A stretch of 64,000 bases of DNA from Saksenaea vasiformis B4078 (GCA_000697055.1 JNDT01001856.1:29981-93980); one strand, 5' to 3'; shown: positions 1 to 15,864, numbered from the stretch's first letter. The notes: generated from the letters alone by a model not told the origin. Translations and numbers: made by a program.

Positions 1-1690
1 ATATCACTAGCTGAACCAGACCTCGCTAAAGTATGCCTTGTGGATAACAGCCCTGCTGCGTTCGAGCTTTTTCAAGGTAAATCCCTACTTGGACACCCGT
101 GACCGTTTTTGGGGAACAAACCCATCGGAAAAGGCAAACGTAAACTGACTGCATTTGTAGAAAATGGCATTTCCCTACCAGGATGGATTTCAAACCCCAA
201 CGACGAATGCCTGTTAGATCTTTTACCATTGTTAGATGCGCTACGATTTACAGCAGATGTTCGGAGTATTCTGAAGTTGCGACGAATGGGTACCGCTTAA
301 CAAAAGTAAAAAGTTACGGCTTTTTCTCCTTGGTTATACCAAATACCCATGTTTCCTTGAGATCGTTAGCGAAGTAATCGATCAAGTACAAACTGCAATG
401 CATCTCTCGGCAGAAAATACAATACGCTACTTTATTACCTATTGTTAATCATACGTCTCCTTAGTAACTATCATTTTGCTCAGCTATATCAATAGATAGA
501 AGCTTCTTCTTCCCAAAATATGTCCGCAAAAGAGGCGTAACCAGACTAATTTTTCATTGCTACACAAGTTTGTAAATGTTCAAACTGGGAAAGTTTCGAT
601 GTCCATGAAGATTCATCTGTGATTTGTTCCGAGGACGGAGTGTGGGGAAAACAATTTTGATTCCGTTTCCTATTTTACTCTATATTGAAATACACGTTAC
701 GCTTCTTTCGTCCTGAACAAACTGCCAATTGTTCACCCCAAGCAGCGACGCCAGATCACATATTGGCAGAACATTTGGCCAAAGCTGTGCGACATTCTGT
801 TGCAAATCGATGCTCTCTATCACGCACCCGAGCAATTTCAGGCCGCCCCTCTGCTCCCCGAACGATTAGCAATGATTTTCTGCTAAGGCTGAAGTCTTCA
901 CCTACAACCTCCCGATGCGGCACGGCTACAACCACAGCCCTTTTGACTCCCCTTTTCCCGCTATCTCCCTCCCCAGTCTAGCTTCCTTTCTTTCCTATTT
1001 GTTCTCTGTTATCTCTTCATTATAGTACGGATTCTCCCTTCCGATCTTTTTTCTCTCACTTTTCTTCCATTTCGTCATCCCTTAGATCTGATACTCTTTA
1101 CCTTTTTCTTTTTCCCTTCGCTCACAAAGTTTTTTTTTCTATCCATTTTTCTCCGAGACGGAGCAAGAGTGGACATGTTAAATCACGAAGCACTCACAGT
1201 CATTCAATAAAAATACAAATATTCACCTACATTTTAGGCTACTCTAAAATAAAATTTTGCGCCCAGAAAGAACCAATCTTGCACTGAAAAGAAAACGAGC
1301 GTACGTAGTTAGTATGTCAGTTATGGCAGAAAGGGCATTTATTACTTACATGAAGGTGGTCCCTCCTATGGACGCAAAATAGATTGGAGTGGCGTATAAC
1401 ATATTTCATTTCATGGTTAGTAAATGGAATGATATTGCTATCTTTACCGCTTTTGCCAGATGCTTCCTTTGGGGATGCCTGGATATATCGTTTTCCTATT
1501 GCATCAAAGACATACTGGACTCGTCCGGTTACACGATCTTTCTATCGCTTTCAAGGCTGCGTGTTTTCGTTTTCCAGAGAATTTCCCATACGTTGGATTG
1601 ATAAAGAATCCGAATAAAATGTATTGGAAAAAAAAAAACAAGAAAAAGGAAAAAGAAGTGATCCCGTTAAATGCGCGTCACTTTCCGTCG
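1..1690. other. AT-rich stretch without a recognised gene
   Basis: No reading frame here resembles a protein I know, and none is supported by a plausible exon chain. The only notable feature is a change to a pyrimidine-rich plus strand after about 950. Short open frames on both strands, up to about 110 codons, look like chance or very old remnants. Confidence 0.5.
950..1155. repeat. Polypyrimidine tract
   Basis: About 200 bases of the plus strand are strongly C/T-biased (runs such as CTCCCTCCCC, CTTTCTTTCC, TTTTTCTTTTTCCC). Fungal promoters and 5' leaders often carry such tracts, but no gene follows directly on the plus strand, so the role is open. It may be low-complexity drift. Confidence 0.5.
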
Positions 1691-1695
1691 TCTGA

Positions 1696-1985
1696 GACAT
1701 CCTTCTTGTGCGAGAGAAAAGGGACCTATCTCCAATGCATTTTTTGCATGCGACGACGGAATCCTGTTTCTGAGGCACCGCTTGTATGAGTTAAAAGAAC
1801 CTGGTCACTGATTCACCCTTTGCATGACGTAAAAAAACCGTACCTTTCACACACCTCTTGCATGAAATAAAAATATCCGATCGTTGAACGCCTTTTGCAG
1901 GAGACAAAGAACCCTACCTTTAACACGTCCTTTCCACGAGACAATGAAATCCAGTCTCCGATACATCTTTTGCGTTAGATAATGG
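1696..1985. repeat. Degenerate ~37-bp tandem repeat array
   Basis: Roughly eight imperfect copies of a unit with the core CACCTTTTGCATGAGA followed by an A-rich stretch and CC(T/G)A. Unit starts fall near 1697, 1737, 1776, 1814, 1852, 1889, 1926 and 1962, a spacing of 36-40 bp. Copies differ at many positions, so the array is old. There are no identical repeats separated by unique spacers, which argues against a CRISPR-like structure. No coding frame runs through it consistently. Confidence 0.6.
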
Positions 1986-1999
1986 GAAGCTATCAGTGA

Positions 2000-4900
2000 C
2001 ACAAACGCAACATGGAAGAGTATGATACGCAAATCATAGAGTTGGACGAATGTAAAAATACGGACTTCAAAGCGCTGAGTTCAGATGGAAGTAACACCAA
2101 ATACCTTCAAATAGACGCAAAGTCTTGAGGAAAATCCTATAGTAACAGGTCAACTAAGATGGATTTTCTCGTCGCTCAACGTCTGGTCATCTTTGACCTA
2201 CCAAAATCCGTCTCCGAGGAAGTATGTAACATGATGTGTTTGCTATTCATCTGATGAACAAACAAAAGGACGTATAGTCGTTGAATCCCATTTTTTCTGT
2301 TATTTCCGTTGAGTGACAACATGATGTAATGGCCTAGTGATCCTTAAAAGACGCGGAAGTGATATATATGGTTTGTACCTCTTTTAGGTGATTAACACAA
2401 TAACTGCCTAAGTAGATCATCTGCTACATTAGTATAAAATAAATAATAAAACATGACGTGCAGGATCTTGCATCTATACTTCCACCAAGCTCACGACAGG
2501 ACAACATTTCATTTGAATTGGTGATATTATGCTTTAACAGATAGCTTATATATAAAAAGTACCTCGTAACTTTACCTTTTGTAGGTTTTTCCACCTCTCA
2601 TCTACGTTGCATGGCCTGTTAATAAAAACACTGAAAACTCAAGCCGCTAAAATGCAAGATAGTAAGAACGAGACATCCCACCCGCTTGCAATTCACAGCC
2701 GATCCATAGTGAACATCTGAATCACAGATTCAGGAGTGCAGAAACAAAAAAAAAAGTTACCTGGTAAACATCCTAAATGTTCCATCCAAAGGATCTCGTC
2801 TTTTCGTAACCCCTAAGAAACGGAACTTAAGAGGACGTTTGTTCATATAGACAGATCTGCTTGTGCTGTTATCGTCGGTGTGATGAATTTCCGTCAGATG
2901 CTATTATTTGCAGTAGCACTGTTTTAGAACCCCCCTCGTCATGGTCCTTTGATCATAACTTATTGCGTGTCATTATCCAATTTGTTGTATCAATGTGGAA
3001 ACACTCAGGAATCCTAGCGAGTAATTTTCTCAAGGTACTTTACCAGTTTTGAAAACACTAACACTTGACGCTCTGGACTATACTTGACTAACTAAAAATC
3101 TAGGGTAGTTTCGACGTACCTGGTATTGATTGCACTCAGTTATAAACTTGCTTCTGGAGTTATGTAGTTTACAATATCATAATCATTTGAGTTTGTACAA
3201 ATAGGAATATTTTACAATTGAATGCCCAACTTTGACTAATTGAGCTACATTAACCTGGAGATCGGGAAGAAAAAGCACTTGCTGGGCTACAAGAAGCTGC
3301 GTTTGGTTTTGCGAGAGCCATTGTAAGCATAACTCTGTTGGAACCAGTATCATTGCTATTTTTGTCCGAGACCGTCTCATTGTCATGTATTGTGCTTTAT
3401 GCCAAGTATTTGAATACAAAAAGAAAATGAAAGAGATTTCGACCTCACAAATGAAATACAGAGGAGGTTTGTCAGTGCTGGTTCCGAAAATAATGCAAGC
3501 AAAGAGGTAGAATGAAGGCAAATCCATTTGATTACCAGACTATCCTAACCAATTAAGACCAACGAAGCTTGTGCGTTCGTGAACATCCGCACTTTGACCA
3601 AATAGACTTTTAGCGCTGTTAATCATGGACATCGCTCAGGATACTGTTAATGTCGATCTCCGACTGGAAAGGTTTCCTCTTCCGTATTACTTTTAGCCCA
3701 TGTTTTCTGCTTAGTAAAGTTTACACCATGAATTTCCAGATTTTAAAGTGCTTCATTAGCTTAATTGACAGCCGCAGCTGACGAACCTGTATTAATGATG
3801 CAAAAATTTTCTATAGTACGTTCAAGCTTGCAATCTTGGATTCAAAAGATATTAACAATTCTAATACATCTACTAACTCACGTAAGCTTGTTAACAGAAA
3901 TAGCGGTAGGACGAGTGTGTAACTGACAATATTGGAAATAGAATTCAATTTGGCTAAACGAAATCAATTACCTAATATTCTCCAACAAACAGTGCGTTAT
4001 TACATCCTAGGTGATCGGATCGGCTTTAACTATTCCAGATTCTTAGATTCTATTGAAACCCCTGGCTTGCGATTCAACAGATTTTTTTATCGACTGATTC
4101 CAAATTAAATTCCATCAAGGTCCTCATTTCCATGATAATCATTGAAATGGGCTTATAGTGCGCAATTGTGGAAGGCGGATACCGACGTGCACACTCTCTT
4201 CCATACTCATCTCAATTGAATACTATTGAACAATATTAGCCTTAGGAATTATTGACAATCCCATCTCTTGATTCGATGGTCGCTTTATAATAACACTTTC
4301 TGGATATCTCACGAAAGCAGAAGCCTATTTTTTTATTGCATTATTCTTAGCTCCATACAAGCGCAGACGTACGATAAAAATAATAAAAGTCAAACAATGG
4401 GAAATAGTGCTTACCCACACAAACATATACTTTTCTCTTATGTAACGCTGAGCCATCTAGATTACACAAAAGGTCTGCTCGCCTCAGCTTAGTTCTCTCA
4501 TTCTTTTTTCTTGCGGGTCCCTACGTGAGATACCAACAACAATATTAATAATCATTGTAGCCGCACAGTTGCGCAATACATAAGAATAACTTCAGCGCGA
4601 TTTCAGATGATAAGTCAAAAAGATTGCAGTCATTTGTTTGCATACAATAACTAAATGTTATTGTTCTGATCCAACGGTGTTCAGATTTGGACAGTGGGAT
4701 TATCAATACCTTGTAACTTCCGCTTCTGCGCCTTATTTTGAGAGAAATTCTAGGAAGGTGCTACTAGAGGTCGGCGATGCTGCTTAATTTAACCATCGCC
4801 GCATTCAATTACATCTTCGGAGATAATCAAGCTTCCCCAGCAGAAAGCGTGTTACTTGTTTGCTGCAATAAACGATTATTTGAAATGGGTGCCAACAATG

Positions 4901-7735
4901 CCTTCAGTGATAAGACATTTTATAAATGCAGAGAAAAAACATACCAAGGTTGAAAATCAAATTGTTTGTGCACTTTCAAACATTGGACGAAAAGACGGTC
5001 GAGAAATACAAGAAAATGTCAAGAATTGGTAGTTCTCGGTCCCCTTTTTCCATAGTAGATCATTACTCAATCAATCATTTCATCGATTATTTCATGATAT
5101 TTGCCTGAATTGCCTAGATAATTGCATATTGTGTAACTTGTGGTTAAGAGAAATAGAATATCACAGAAATCGTTATCCCATAGAGCATACATAAAATGAT
5201 GACTATCATCGTCAAATACTAATTTCATAGCTGATTAATGATATTATGGCTAAGTAAAAGGCTTATTACTGAAACAAAATAGCACGATGGATTACTTCTT
5301 TCATCATAATATGTATATTCGCTAGGTTCTAAAATACATGCCGTCATAGAAAGAGGTCATACTCAAAAGTAAGTTAGCCAAACAAGGGCTAGATGCTTCT
5401 CTTCTATTTTGCCTCGATTTCGTTTGTATGACTTTTTTAATCCTTCCTGATTCAACATAATATCGAAGATAGCGATTTCTCATTCAAATGTCAATATTGT
5501 TACAACGTCTTCAACGAAATTGAGGAATGAATGCTATATTGGATACAGTGAACGGCACAATGGTACACGTTTCGACTTGCTCTTTGAATCACAAAGCTCT
5601 CCTCTTAGTCCTATTCCAATTATTATCGAAATTCTGTTATTAACAATTTTATGAAATAGGCGATAAGCTACTGCCTTCAAGTCATTTCAAACGTATGTCG
5701 CGGACACACTGTTCTTTTGATTGTATGCATTGACTGGTTTCGCTACACGCTCCCCATTGACTCCTTGACTGGTGACATCAGCCAACGCAGTCAATCGACT
5801 TATGTTCACGGTTATTACACCTTCCCTTGCAATTTTTAGGCCTCCGAGTATTCTATTTGTACCAATCAAAAATCAATGACACCACCCAGTAACCTCTGGA
5901 TCCTTTTATGGCTCTAGGTTTGTTTCTAATTAATGATGCTGTGTCTATAACCGATTTTCTTTACAGTGACCGCTCCACAATCAAGCTAGTTTATACCTTG
6001 ACTATGAATCATTATGAAAGACTTGTTCGGATTCAGCTTCCTCCGGTCAACGTGGAAAAATGTTTGTGCAACACCCAAAATTATGAATCCAGATCTTGTG
6101 AAAAATGATGCACTACCCGAAATAAAGATGCAAAACTTCAAGAGTGCTTAGATTAGAAAACACGATTTGAGTTGAAGTACATCCATATATGAGGTTGTGG
6201 AGTACTCTAAAAGAGCTATCTCACCAACAAGGCTTCAAATGATTTGTCTGGAGGAATTCACTCAGTTACAAGAATCACATTAATGTCCGCTTGACCTAGT
6301 TACGCCCAAAAAAAAAATTCTGGAAACCCCGTATGTTAAATTTCTATATTTGTCCTACCCAACCCCTTAAAAAGTTAAAATTCTGTATTTCCAATGCAGA
6401 TCTTCGTGATACCAAAATCTTGGATTAGGTAACGTGTACATGCGTCGCACACGGACCTGGAGCTTAAACATTTACGGTGCAATGAAGATTGTAAAGGCCT
6501 TTTTTTTCTTTTACAGGTGTAAGATACAAATCAATGTCTTAATAAGCACATCTTCCGTTTGTACATTATAGCATAGATCTTCGCGCAATTGTGAACTGTT
6601 TCTTGAAAAATGAAGGATGGTGTCCTAAATGGGACTAACCCGAATAATCACTTCGAGACAGAGATGAAGTCATTGGATACGTACAACACTTCGAGGGATC
6701 ATTGTGCTACAGCTTTTCTTATTTGTGCTTGTCACAGTTTCACACCCAAACTTGTGTATTACCCGGGACTTCACGTTTTCCGTTTATGCTTACAGGCGAA
6801 GTAGTTAGGAAAAAAGTTTGATCCTGTTGTTGGCATGTAATGGATTCTATAAGCGAAAAGCTAATTGTGTGCATTATTATACATCGTAATGCTGTTATTC
6901 AGCACTGATATAGCAGAGACTTTAACCTCAACCAGTTTTCTAAACCAAGGATGCAGAAATGTTATCCCAGACTTGTAGTCGGAGCTTAAGTTACCACAAA
7001 ACCTCATTGCCAACGGTTTTTTACCGTGTAAGCCTATCGAAGAGTTTGGGCTAACATCACGCTTGATAGTCCATAGAGCTTTGATCGAATAACTTTCGCT
7101 AATTATTCTCTACTAGATACCATCATGCGTCAGTTAGTAATCCAAAACTTATGATCTTCTTTGCTGGGGCGAAAAGTGGCAGCTATGATGTGCCACATGT
7201 CACAAGTTCCCAAACCCGACAACAGTGGCCATTATAGTCCGGATCGAGCCATTGAATGTCGACTGAAGAGATTGTTCAGCTAAAACTAGAACAACAGTGT
7301 CTAAGGTCAATATCAAGGGTTTTCATTCATTGCACACTTAGCAAAGTTTGTTTAATCCACATTTCTGGTACTGCTGGTCAAGGATCAAGAATCGTTAGAA
7401 GCTTCCTTTCGGAGATGAACAGAGTCTTGCATATAGTCCGACCATCCGTACTTGTAGACTAGAGCTTTTACGTAGAACTAGGTACAATCTCTCATCCAAA
7501 GACATATTTTTTCCAGATAGCCTAGTTTCTAATGGCAGTCAAGCTGCATTATGCCAAATCTTAGGGTTCCTGCAAGCGAGCCACTAATGAATTCGCAGTA
7601 TTTTCTTGTTGCTAGTCAGAGTAATTTCAGGTCCGGTACCTGTCGGTGTACCGTGTTACTCAAATATTGTGTTCCATTAAAAACCTTATTTCTCTGAATG
7701 TCATAATAGCGCGACCTTAGATCATGGAAGAGAAG
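2000..7735. other. Long AT-rich intergenic region
   Basis: No gene, RNA gene or clear repeat was recognised in this 5.7-kb stretch. Open frames are short (60-114 codons), occur on both strands and show no recognisable motif. Base composition is lower in GC than the housekeeping genes further right. It may hold eroded mobile-element sequence that can no longer be read by eye. Confidence 0.5.
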
Positions 7736-7741
7736 AAAACA

Positions 7742-7748
7742 TATTTAA
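7742..7748 (+). promoter_or_regulatory. TATA-like box of the first secreted poly-Asp gene
   Basis: TATTTAA lies 71 bp before the start codon, just after a purine-rich AGAGAAGAAAAC stretch. The related gene at 14491 has the same heptamer at nearly the same distance (67 bp), also after a purine-rich run. That shared layout is the main reason for calling it a core promoter. Confidence 0.6.
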
Positions 7749-7818
7749 GCAAGCGCACATACAGCAAATTCTGAGACAATATCAAAGCACCGTAGTCAAG
7801 TTTTACCGATTATTCAAC

Positions 7819-9204
<1,386 letters not shown>

Positions 9205-9292
9205 AATTTTGATACGTCCTGCAAAAAATCGCGCCTTTCTATTAGATTCAAGCTATACAGCTAGTAGTATTGCATACCATAGAACTTAATGT

Positions 9293-9298
9293 AATAAA
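9293..9298 (+). terminator. Putative polyadenylation signal
   Basis: AATAAA about 90 bp after the stop codon of the first poly-Asp gene. The surrounding sequence (GTAATAAATTATA then CAGAATTTT) is nearly identical in the 3' flank of the second gene at 15852, so the signal was duplicated with the gene. Confidence 0.6.
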
Positions 9299-9299
9299 T

Positions 9300-10130
9300 T
9301 ATACTTCAGAATTTTGCTTCATTAGCTTATCGTGGTAAATGCTGGCAAAGATTATAGTGAGCTGTCTATGTATCAAGTCGCTGTGTCAAATCTTATTCTG
9401 AAGCGACAATTCGACTAGGTCAACATCGAGGAGGTCCCATTTGTGATATATGTGTATATGTGAGTAAAAGAAACAGACCGAAAAATCATTTGAGACTGAG
9501 TTATCCTTTATTGTTCTCATAGTTAAACTATTTATATAATGTCTCTACGTATGCTGTATGATTTATGCGCCATCTCCCATTAAGTGCAGCACGTATCTAG
9601 GAGTATATACTAAGCAAGAGAGGATTGACTGCATGAATCCAGCTATCATCTCTTGTCGCATTATGCATGCGGTAGGATAGTCTGATCCTCTTAATCCTGT
9701 TATGCGGGGAGATATACATTGTACGGAAAATACGATGATCCATGGATCCTTATGTAAGCGGTACATTGAAGACCCGCTTCTCAAGGTGCATTACAACATC
9801 TTAGCTATACGATAATATTGACATGATTTTTCGCTATCTAGAGGAGAGTGGTTCGCCGCGCTTGTATCGATTATGGACGAGAGCTGCTTTTTTGATTAAC
9901 GAAGTGTTTAAGGACCATAAGTGTTACACAGCGCAGATTATCTTAAAATCTAGCCTAAACCTTACCCTAGACTTTAGTTTCGCTAAGACACTTCAATTAA
10001 CACCTCGTAGAACGATTGCTATAATACACAAAACGGCGATACAGCCTTACAGCGGTAGCTCGTAAGAAAACTTGCGGTTTACAATGGTCTATGATTGTGT
10101 AGCGCTTATGGCCCCTAAGAAAAATCGTTT
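9300..10130. other. Intergenic, no gene recognised
   Basis: Short frames occur on both strands (for example minus 9784-9563 and plus 9823-10065), but neither resembles a known protein and neither continues through plausible splice sites. Nothing else was seen. Confidence 0.45.
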
Positions 10131-10132
10131 GA

Positions 10133-10655
10133 TCAACGTGGCAATTGATAGCTTGGACGTGTCACAGATGATACATCCGTTTCGACCAAATCTGAGATAG
10201 AGGGATCTGAAACATTGACAGCAGGCTGAACAGCTGAAAAGGATGATGATGAATTTGACGCAGTGTATGCTGCCGCGGATGACGACGATGTTGCTGGGGA
10301 TGATGACAATGACGTTGAAGATGAGCATATAAGTTTTCTTGTGAGGAGACGTTGAGGCTGACGAGGATGCTTCAAGAGGCCGTTTGATGGAGGACGTCGA
10401 TGATCCCAGTTGTTCGGCGTGTAGTTACAGCAAGACATTTTGAATTCCGAGAACCGCTATTTCCATGACGGTCTGTCGCTCCTGTCGCTTAACATGGTCT
10501 TTCAGAGCTTCTTGGCTGTGTGGGCGAAAAAGTGATTGTTCAGCTTATCCATTTTAGCATTTGTCAAAGCTTTCTTCAACCGTGTGACCATCTTTATGTT
10601 ATCGATATGGTGAACAAATGCGGTGCCGAGTTTATCTAAATCGTGCTTCATTTAT
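10133..10655 (-). pseudogene. Remnant of an unknown Ser-rich protein gene
   Basis: On the minus strand an open stretch begins at an ATG near 10652 with protein-like composition (MKHDLDKLGTAF, then DNIKMVTRLKKALTNAK) and runs about 49 codons to a stop. After further stops and a frame change, a Ser/Ala-rich frame follows (from 10438) containing runs such as SSSTSLSSSPATSSSS. In a neighbouring frame the same DNA reads KRPLEASSSAS, a nuclear-signal-like phrase. The changes of frame and the stops suggest a decayed gene. I do not recognise the family; unspliced introns could explain part of the breakage. Confidence 0.3.
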
Positions 10656-11656
10656 ATGTGGCAGTCGCGTTTGTTAATCAAGGACTTGCTTGACAAGCCT
10701 CTGCCGTACGCTGTCACCCCAATTTGCGCAAGATGTGCCTTTCCAGTAATCTATGAGCGCAAAAAAGAGAAGTTATTTTACCATTCTGCAGTAGCACCTC
10801 ACCAACATCAAGTCCTTGGTTCCTTGAAAAATACTTGAGCGCCACAGGAGTTTATTTATTGACGATGTGTGATAAAGGCATCTAAGTATGAACTAAACTG
10901 TGAGTCGTGGGCGCTCGTACTAGACACCATCAAGAGCAGCTCTTGCGTAAAATAACGAGTCATTATGTACGGCTTTTTACAGTCTTATGAAAATTGCGAT
11001 TTTATCAATGAAACAACAGATAAATACAGGTATCAACAACTCTTTTTTATCACCATTTTCTGTAATTCCCGCCAAAGGATGTAGCTATGACTAGTGAACA
11101 ACGCAATGCGCTACGAATAATGAAAGAAATATCGCAGATGACACTGTCAGAGTCTTTAGCTTGGGCGAAGAACCAGTTTGTTCTCTTAAAGGTAGCCAGC
11201 ATGACGACAATTCTAACAATCTTGAAACGAAAGTGAAATGGTCCCTCAGAACCAATAAACAAGCCTATAAGGGACGAAGCAATCGTGCTAATCCAGTAAG
11301 TATGTGAAGTTTCGAAAGAGGGACCATATCTTTCACTGCGAGATCACTGTCATGTATTGACACTGTGATAGACTTCCGTACTGAAGAGAAATATGGAAAG
11401 GTCACGGATGATCCCCGAAAATACGAAATGGATTGTGAGAGCAATGCATTATGAGACAAACGAATATTGCATTTTGTATGAAATTGATCAACGTGGAGCG
11501 CCTTCGAAGCAACAATTTCCCCCGATAGCAGTTTCCGCCTTCTTTGTACCTTGAACTTGGTTTTTTTAAGGATTAGAAAATATAGTATTACAAGGGTTCA
11601 CGTTGTAACCAGTCATCAAATACAGAAACGGAAGGTTCGCAAACCCTTTCAAATTG
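10656..11656. other. Intergenic, no gene recognised
   Basis: AT-rich sequence between the Ser-rich remnant and the transposase remnant. No conserved motif or convincing exon was seen. It could include the 3' end or terminal repeat of the adjacent transposon, but I could not identify matching inverted ends by eye. Confidence 0.4.
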
Positions 11657-12686
11657 CTATATTATATCATGTTGCGTGCATCCTTGATTCGTGAAGTCAA
11701 GGTCTCTTCTTCGAATGAGTCTCTGGAGTTTCAATTTACTTTTGATCACTGACCAGAATTTCTCGGTGCGATTGAGCTCCGGCGAATAAGAGGGAAGGTA
11801 AATGCGCCAATAACCACGGTTTTGAATATACTTAGCGATAACGTCATATTTGTGAATAGGCGCATTGTTCATCACCAAGTAGTTGCCTTCGAATTTCTGG
11901 TGCTCATCCATCACGTCCAACGTGCTTGTGATAAACTTGAAGTAATGCCCAGTGACGATTTTGTTTTTGCTTGTGGAATCGATTTTGCTGTTTCCAGCAG
12001 CCTTTCATTGCTTGGAAGAGGGCTGAGATTTCGGCAATCTTGCCGATCTTTGCACAATACCGTAGGGAAAAATGGCGCCAAGGATTGTGGTTATTTCCGC
12101 CCTCGCCTTGGGAGCAGTTACCGTTGTGCAAATGCCTTTCTTCGATCATGCAGAGCTCCGTTTCAGATTCATGTGGAAAGCCGATTTGTCAATGAAGACA
12201 AAACTGCTGCAGTAATTCATGTCGCTGTCCAATCAGTGTGTCACCCAGTTGAATCGCTCGTCGATCCTGGCCGGCGAGTTTCTTTCAATTGAGTGGAAAT
12301 GTGATTTTTTAAGGTAATTCTACACTGTTCGGCAGTGCAGTTATACAGGGTGATTTTCGACACCTGCAGTCCCGCAAACTGTTTTGGCAAACTGTCCATC
12401 ATCTGATCAAGGACAAAGGGCGAATGTTCATCCAACAAATTTGTCAAAAACGCTACGTCTTCTTCCTCAAGTCGGACGGCCTTCCAACTGGACACGTACT
12501 TTCGCTAGGTCTACTGGGTACTCCACCATCAGGATCAGAATTTTCTTGAGCGTTTTCTACCCCTATCTGAGTAGTGCACGGCGCAATCTTGAGTTCAATG
12601 GCTGTCTCTCGAGTGCATTTGCCCTGTTCATACACCATGAAAGAAAGACATTCTTTCTGTGAGCTGTGTACCGTGCTTGCGGTCAT
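11657..12686 (-). mobile_element. Decayed Tc1/mariner-type (DDE_3) transposase
   Basis: Minus-strand remnant reading N- to C-terminal from 12686 to 11657. The N-terminal helix-turn-helix part appears as YEQGKCTRETA and a second helix region near 12430-12310. The catalytic core shows FVFIDKSAFH (first Asp, near 12195), ITTILGAI, a NNAPIH motif (near 11863) where the family has DNAPIH, and YSPELNRTEKFWS (third acidic residue, near 11760). Three in-frame stops (12235, 12148, 12007), at least one frameshift near 12270, another in the HTH part, and Asp-to-Asn at the second catalytic position show the copy is dead. It lies between the two secreted poly-Asp genes. Terminal inverted repeats were not found. 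Confidence 0.85.
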
Positions 12687-12689
12687 ATG

Positions 12690-14410
12690 ATACTATGTCT
12701 TGCTTTAAGAACCTCGACATTTGATTTCAATTCCCTTATGGGTTTTTCAGGTGATCCATTTCTATTACGGAGACTGTGTCGACTTCGTTGTCGACCATGG
12801 TTCCATGACCATGTTCATGGATGAACGTCGTTGTCATCGTCCTGAAAAATAAAGCATCTCCCCACGTTTTTCCTCTGTGTAACGCCACTTGTCCACCCAA
12901 AGATGTGCCAGTCATTTCTGGAAAAAGTGTACAACACTAGCGAATTTGGAAAAAATAACGTGTTTTGATCGGTTACTCCTTCATTTTTTTTCTGAATGGA
13001 GAAACATAAAGTTAAGGTTTACCGTTGAATGTAGGACTTTTGTGCAATCTACCAGAAAGTTGAACGCAGTCACAGCAGCTTGCCTTATACTGATCAACAA
13101 TTCGACAACTTTCACATGCTACCTAGCTGTAAAGAAAGAGAGAAAGTCTTTTGCAACTCGTTTCCAAATGCTCACAATGGAGTGATGTGGATAGTGGTAT
13201 CGAAAAACGACATCAAATCCACACAGACGAAGCTTCACGTTCGTCCTTTTTGTACGGCACCTACCGAAGCAATTGCTGGAAAATGTCAATGAGTGGATGC
13301 AAAACTTGAGCAGTTTATTGTACCACCTATGTTTTAAAAGGCACAGCTGTCGGAGCACGTCGTCACCAAGCAACTTTAAAATTGTGCTTCGCATGGTTTG
13401 GAGTCAGACTTTCTGACTTGCTGCAACATTTTTTTTTCTCCGTTTGTAGTAATAAGTAGATGACTTCTTCTTTCTGTCGCTGCAGTTCCAAGCATGTCAC
13501 AGAAAAACTCACACGGAAGTCGGACGATGTTCTTTACTTTTTTATTTAGCAGAAATGCCATTAGTGCATCATTTTCTGCAAATTAAACTCTGATCTGACC
13601 CCGGAATTGAAGGACCTAATCACGATTTCCTGTTTTGTTAAGTGTTGGCACACTCGGCTTTACAAATTTCAAATGCGCGATAGGGTCGTAAATTGTGTAG
13701 CCGTAGCAGTCGTGAATGGAATAGTAACACGACTCGTCGTTACTATACTCAATATGGTGAGAACAGCAGGATATCTACAGCCAATGCTTCTAGTTCCAGG
13801 ACTCGAGATACATACAGTAAGTATGACCAATACTATCCTATGTGAGTATTGCATTTCTACATTGGACCAGATCCATGTTATGCAGGGTGTTTGTGTCGGA
13901 GACAGCATCATTTCGCATCAAATACCATTACCTAATCGTTGGCTACCTAGTAGTCGCGAACGATAGGTCTACGAGAATCACGTCATGCTGTTACCCTAAG
14001 AACAAGAGAGAGAATGATGAGATATCAACGTTTCTATGTAGTTACCTTCTATACCCGACGCTGGTGGAGTTGTCTTGGGTTACCAGTTTAGAAATGAGCG
14101 TAATATTAGGATATCTAGGCATGATACTCTCAGCTACAGGAATAGTTCCTCTTGGAGCCTGCAGCCCATGTTGGTGTGGAAGCTTTCTTCTCGCTCTCTG
14201 GATTTCTACGCAGAATAGCTTCCACAACGAGCAGTAATGTATATTCCAACCTGGGTATGTATTTCAAGGCCAGCGATTGCTACTTTCGCTGTATCCAAGT
14301 CAGGGAATACTTGTACTGTTAATTAATGAGGACGGAAAGAATTTGGTGTTTGCGGTACGTGTCACCGTGGCCTTTGAATAAGGTAAAACAAAAAAAAAAG
14401 GAAGAGAGAA
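12690..14410. other. Intergenic, no gene recognised
   Basis: Frames of 60-130 codons occur on both strands (for example plus 13842-14237 with Cys-rich hydrophobic stretches, minus 13394-13119), but none shows a family motif, and opposing frames overlap heavily. It may contain further eroded transposon sequence. Confidence 0.4.
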
Positions 14411-14417
14411 GAAAAGG

Positions 14418-14424
14418 TATTTAA
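14418..14424 (+). promoter_or_regulatory. TATA-like box of the second secreted poly-Asp gene
   Basis: TATTTAA, 67 bp before the start codon and preceded by AAGAGAGAAGAAAAG. It matches the promoter of the paralogue at 7819 in sequence and spacing. Confidence 0.6.
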
Positions 14425-14490
14425 ACGACGGCATTTTACGGCACAGTAACGATAACAACGAAACATCCAGTCGTTCTTTGCCTTCTCTTC

Positions 14491-15756
<1,266 letters not shown>

Positions 15757-15853
15757 AATATTGGAACATCTTATGAAATCGAATGATTTTCTATTAGCTA
15801 GAAGACTTAGAAGTAATATTATTAAATACCAAGAGCTAGCTAACATATACCGT

Positions 15854-15859
15854 AATAAA
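15854..15859 (+). terminator. Putative polyadenylation signal
   Basis: AATAAA about 100 bp after the stop, inside the block GTAATAAATTATA...CAGAATTTT that is shared with the 3' flank of the first poly-Asp gene. Confidence 0.6.
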
Positions 15860-15864
15860 TTATA

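Noticed and set aside
685..981. 98-codon plus-strand frame in a locally GC-richer patch
   Set aside because: Low-complexity Ser/Thr/Pro composition at its end, no motif, no gene structure around it.
1696..1985. CRISPR-like regularity
   Set aside because: Units are degenerate and contiguous, with no identical repeats or unique spacers, and the genome is eukaryotic.
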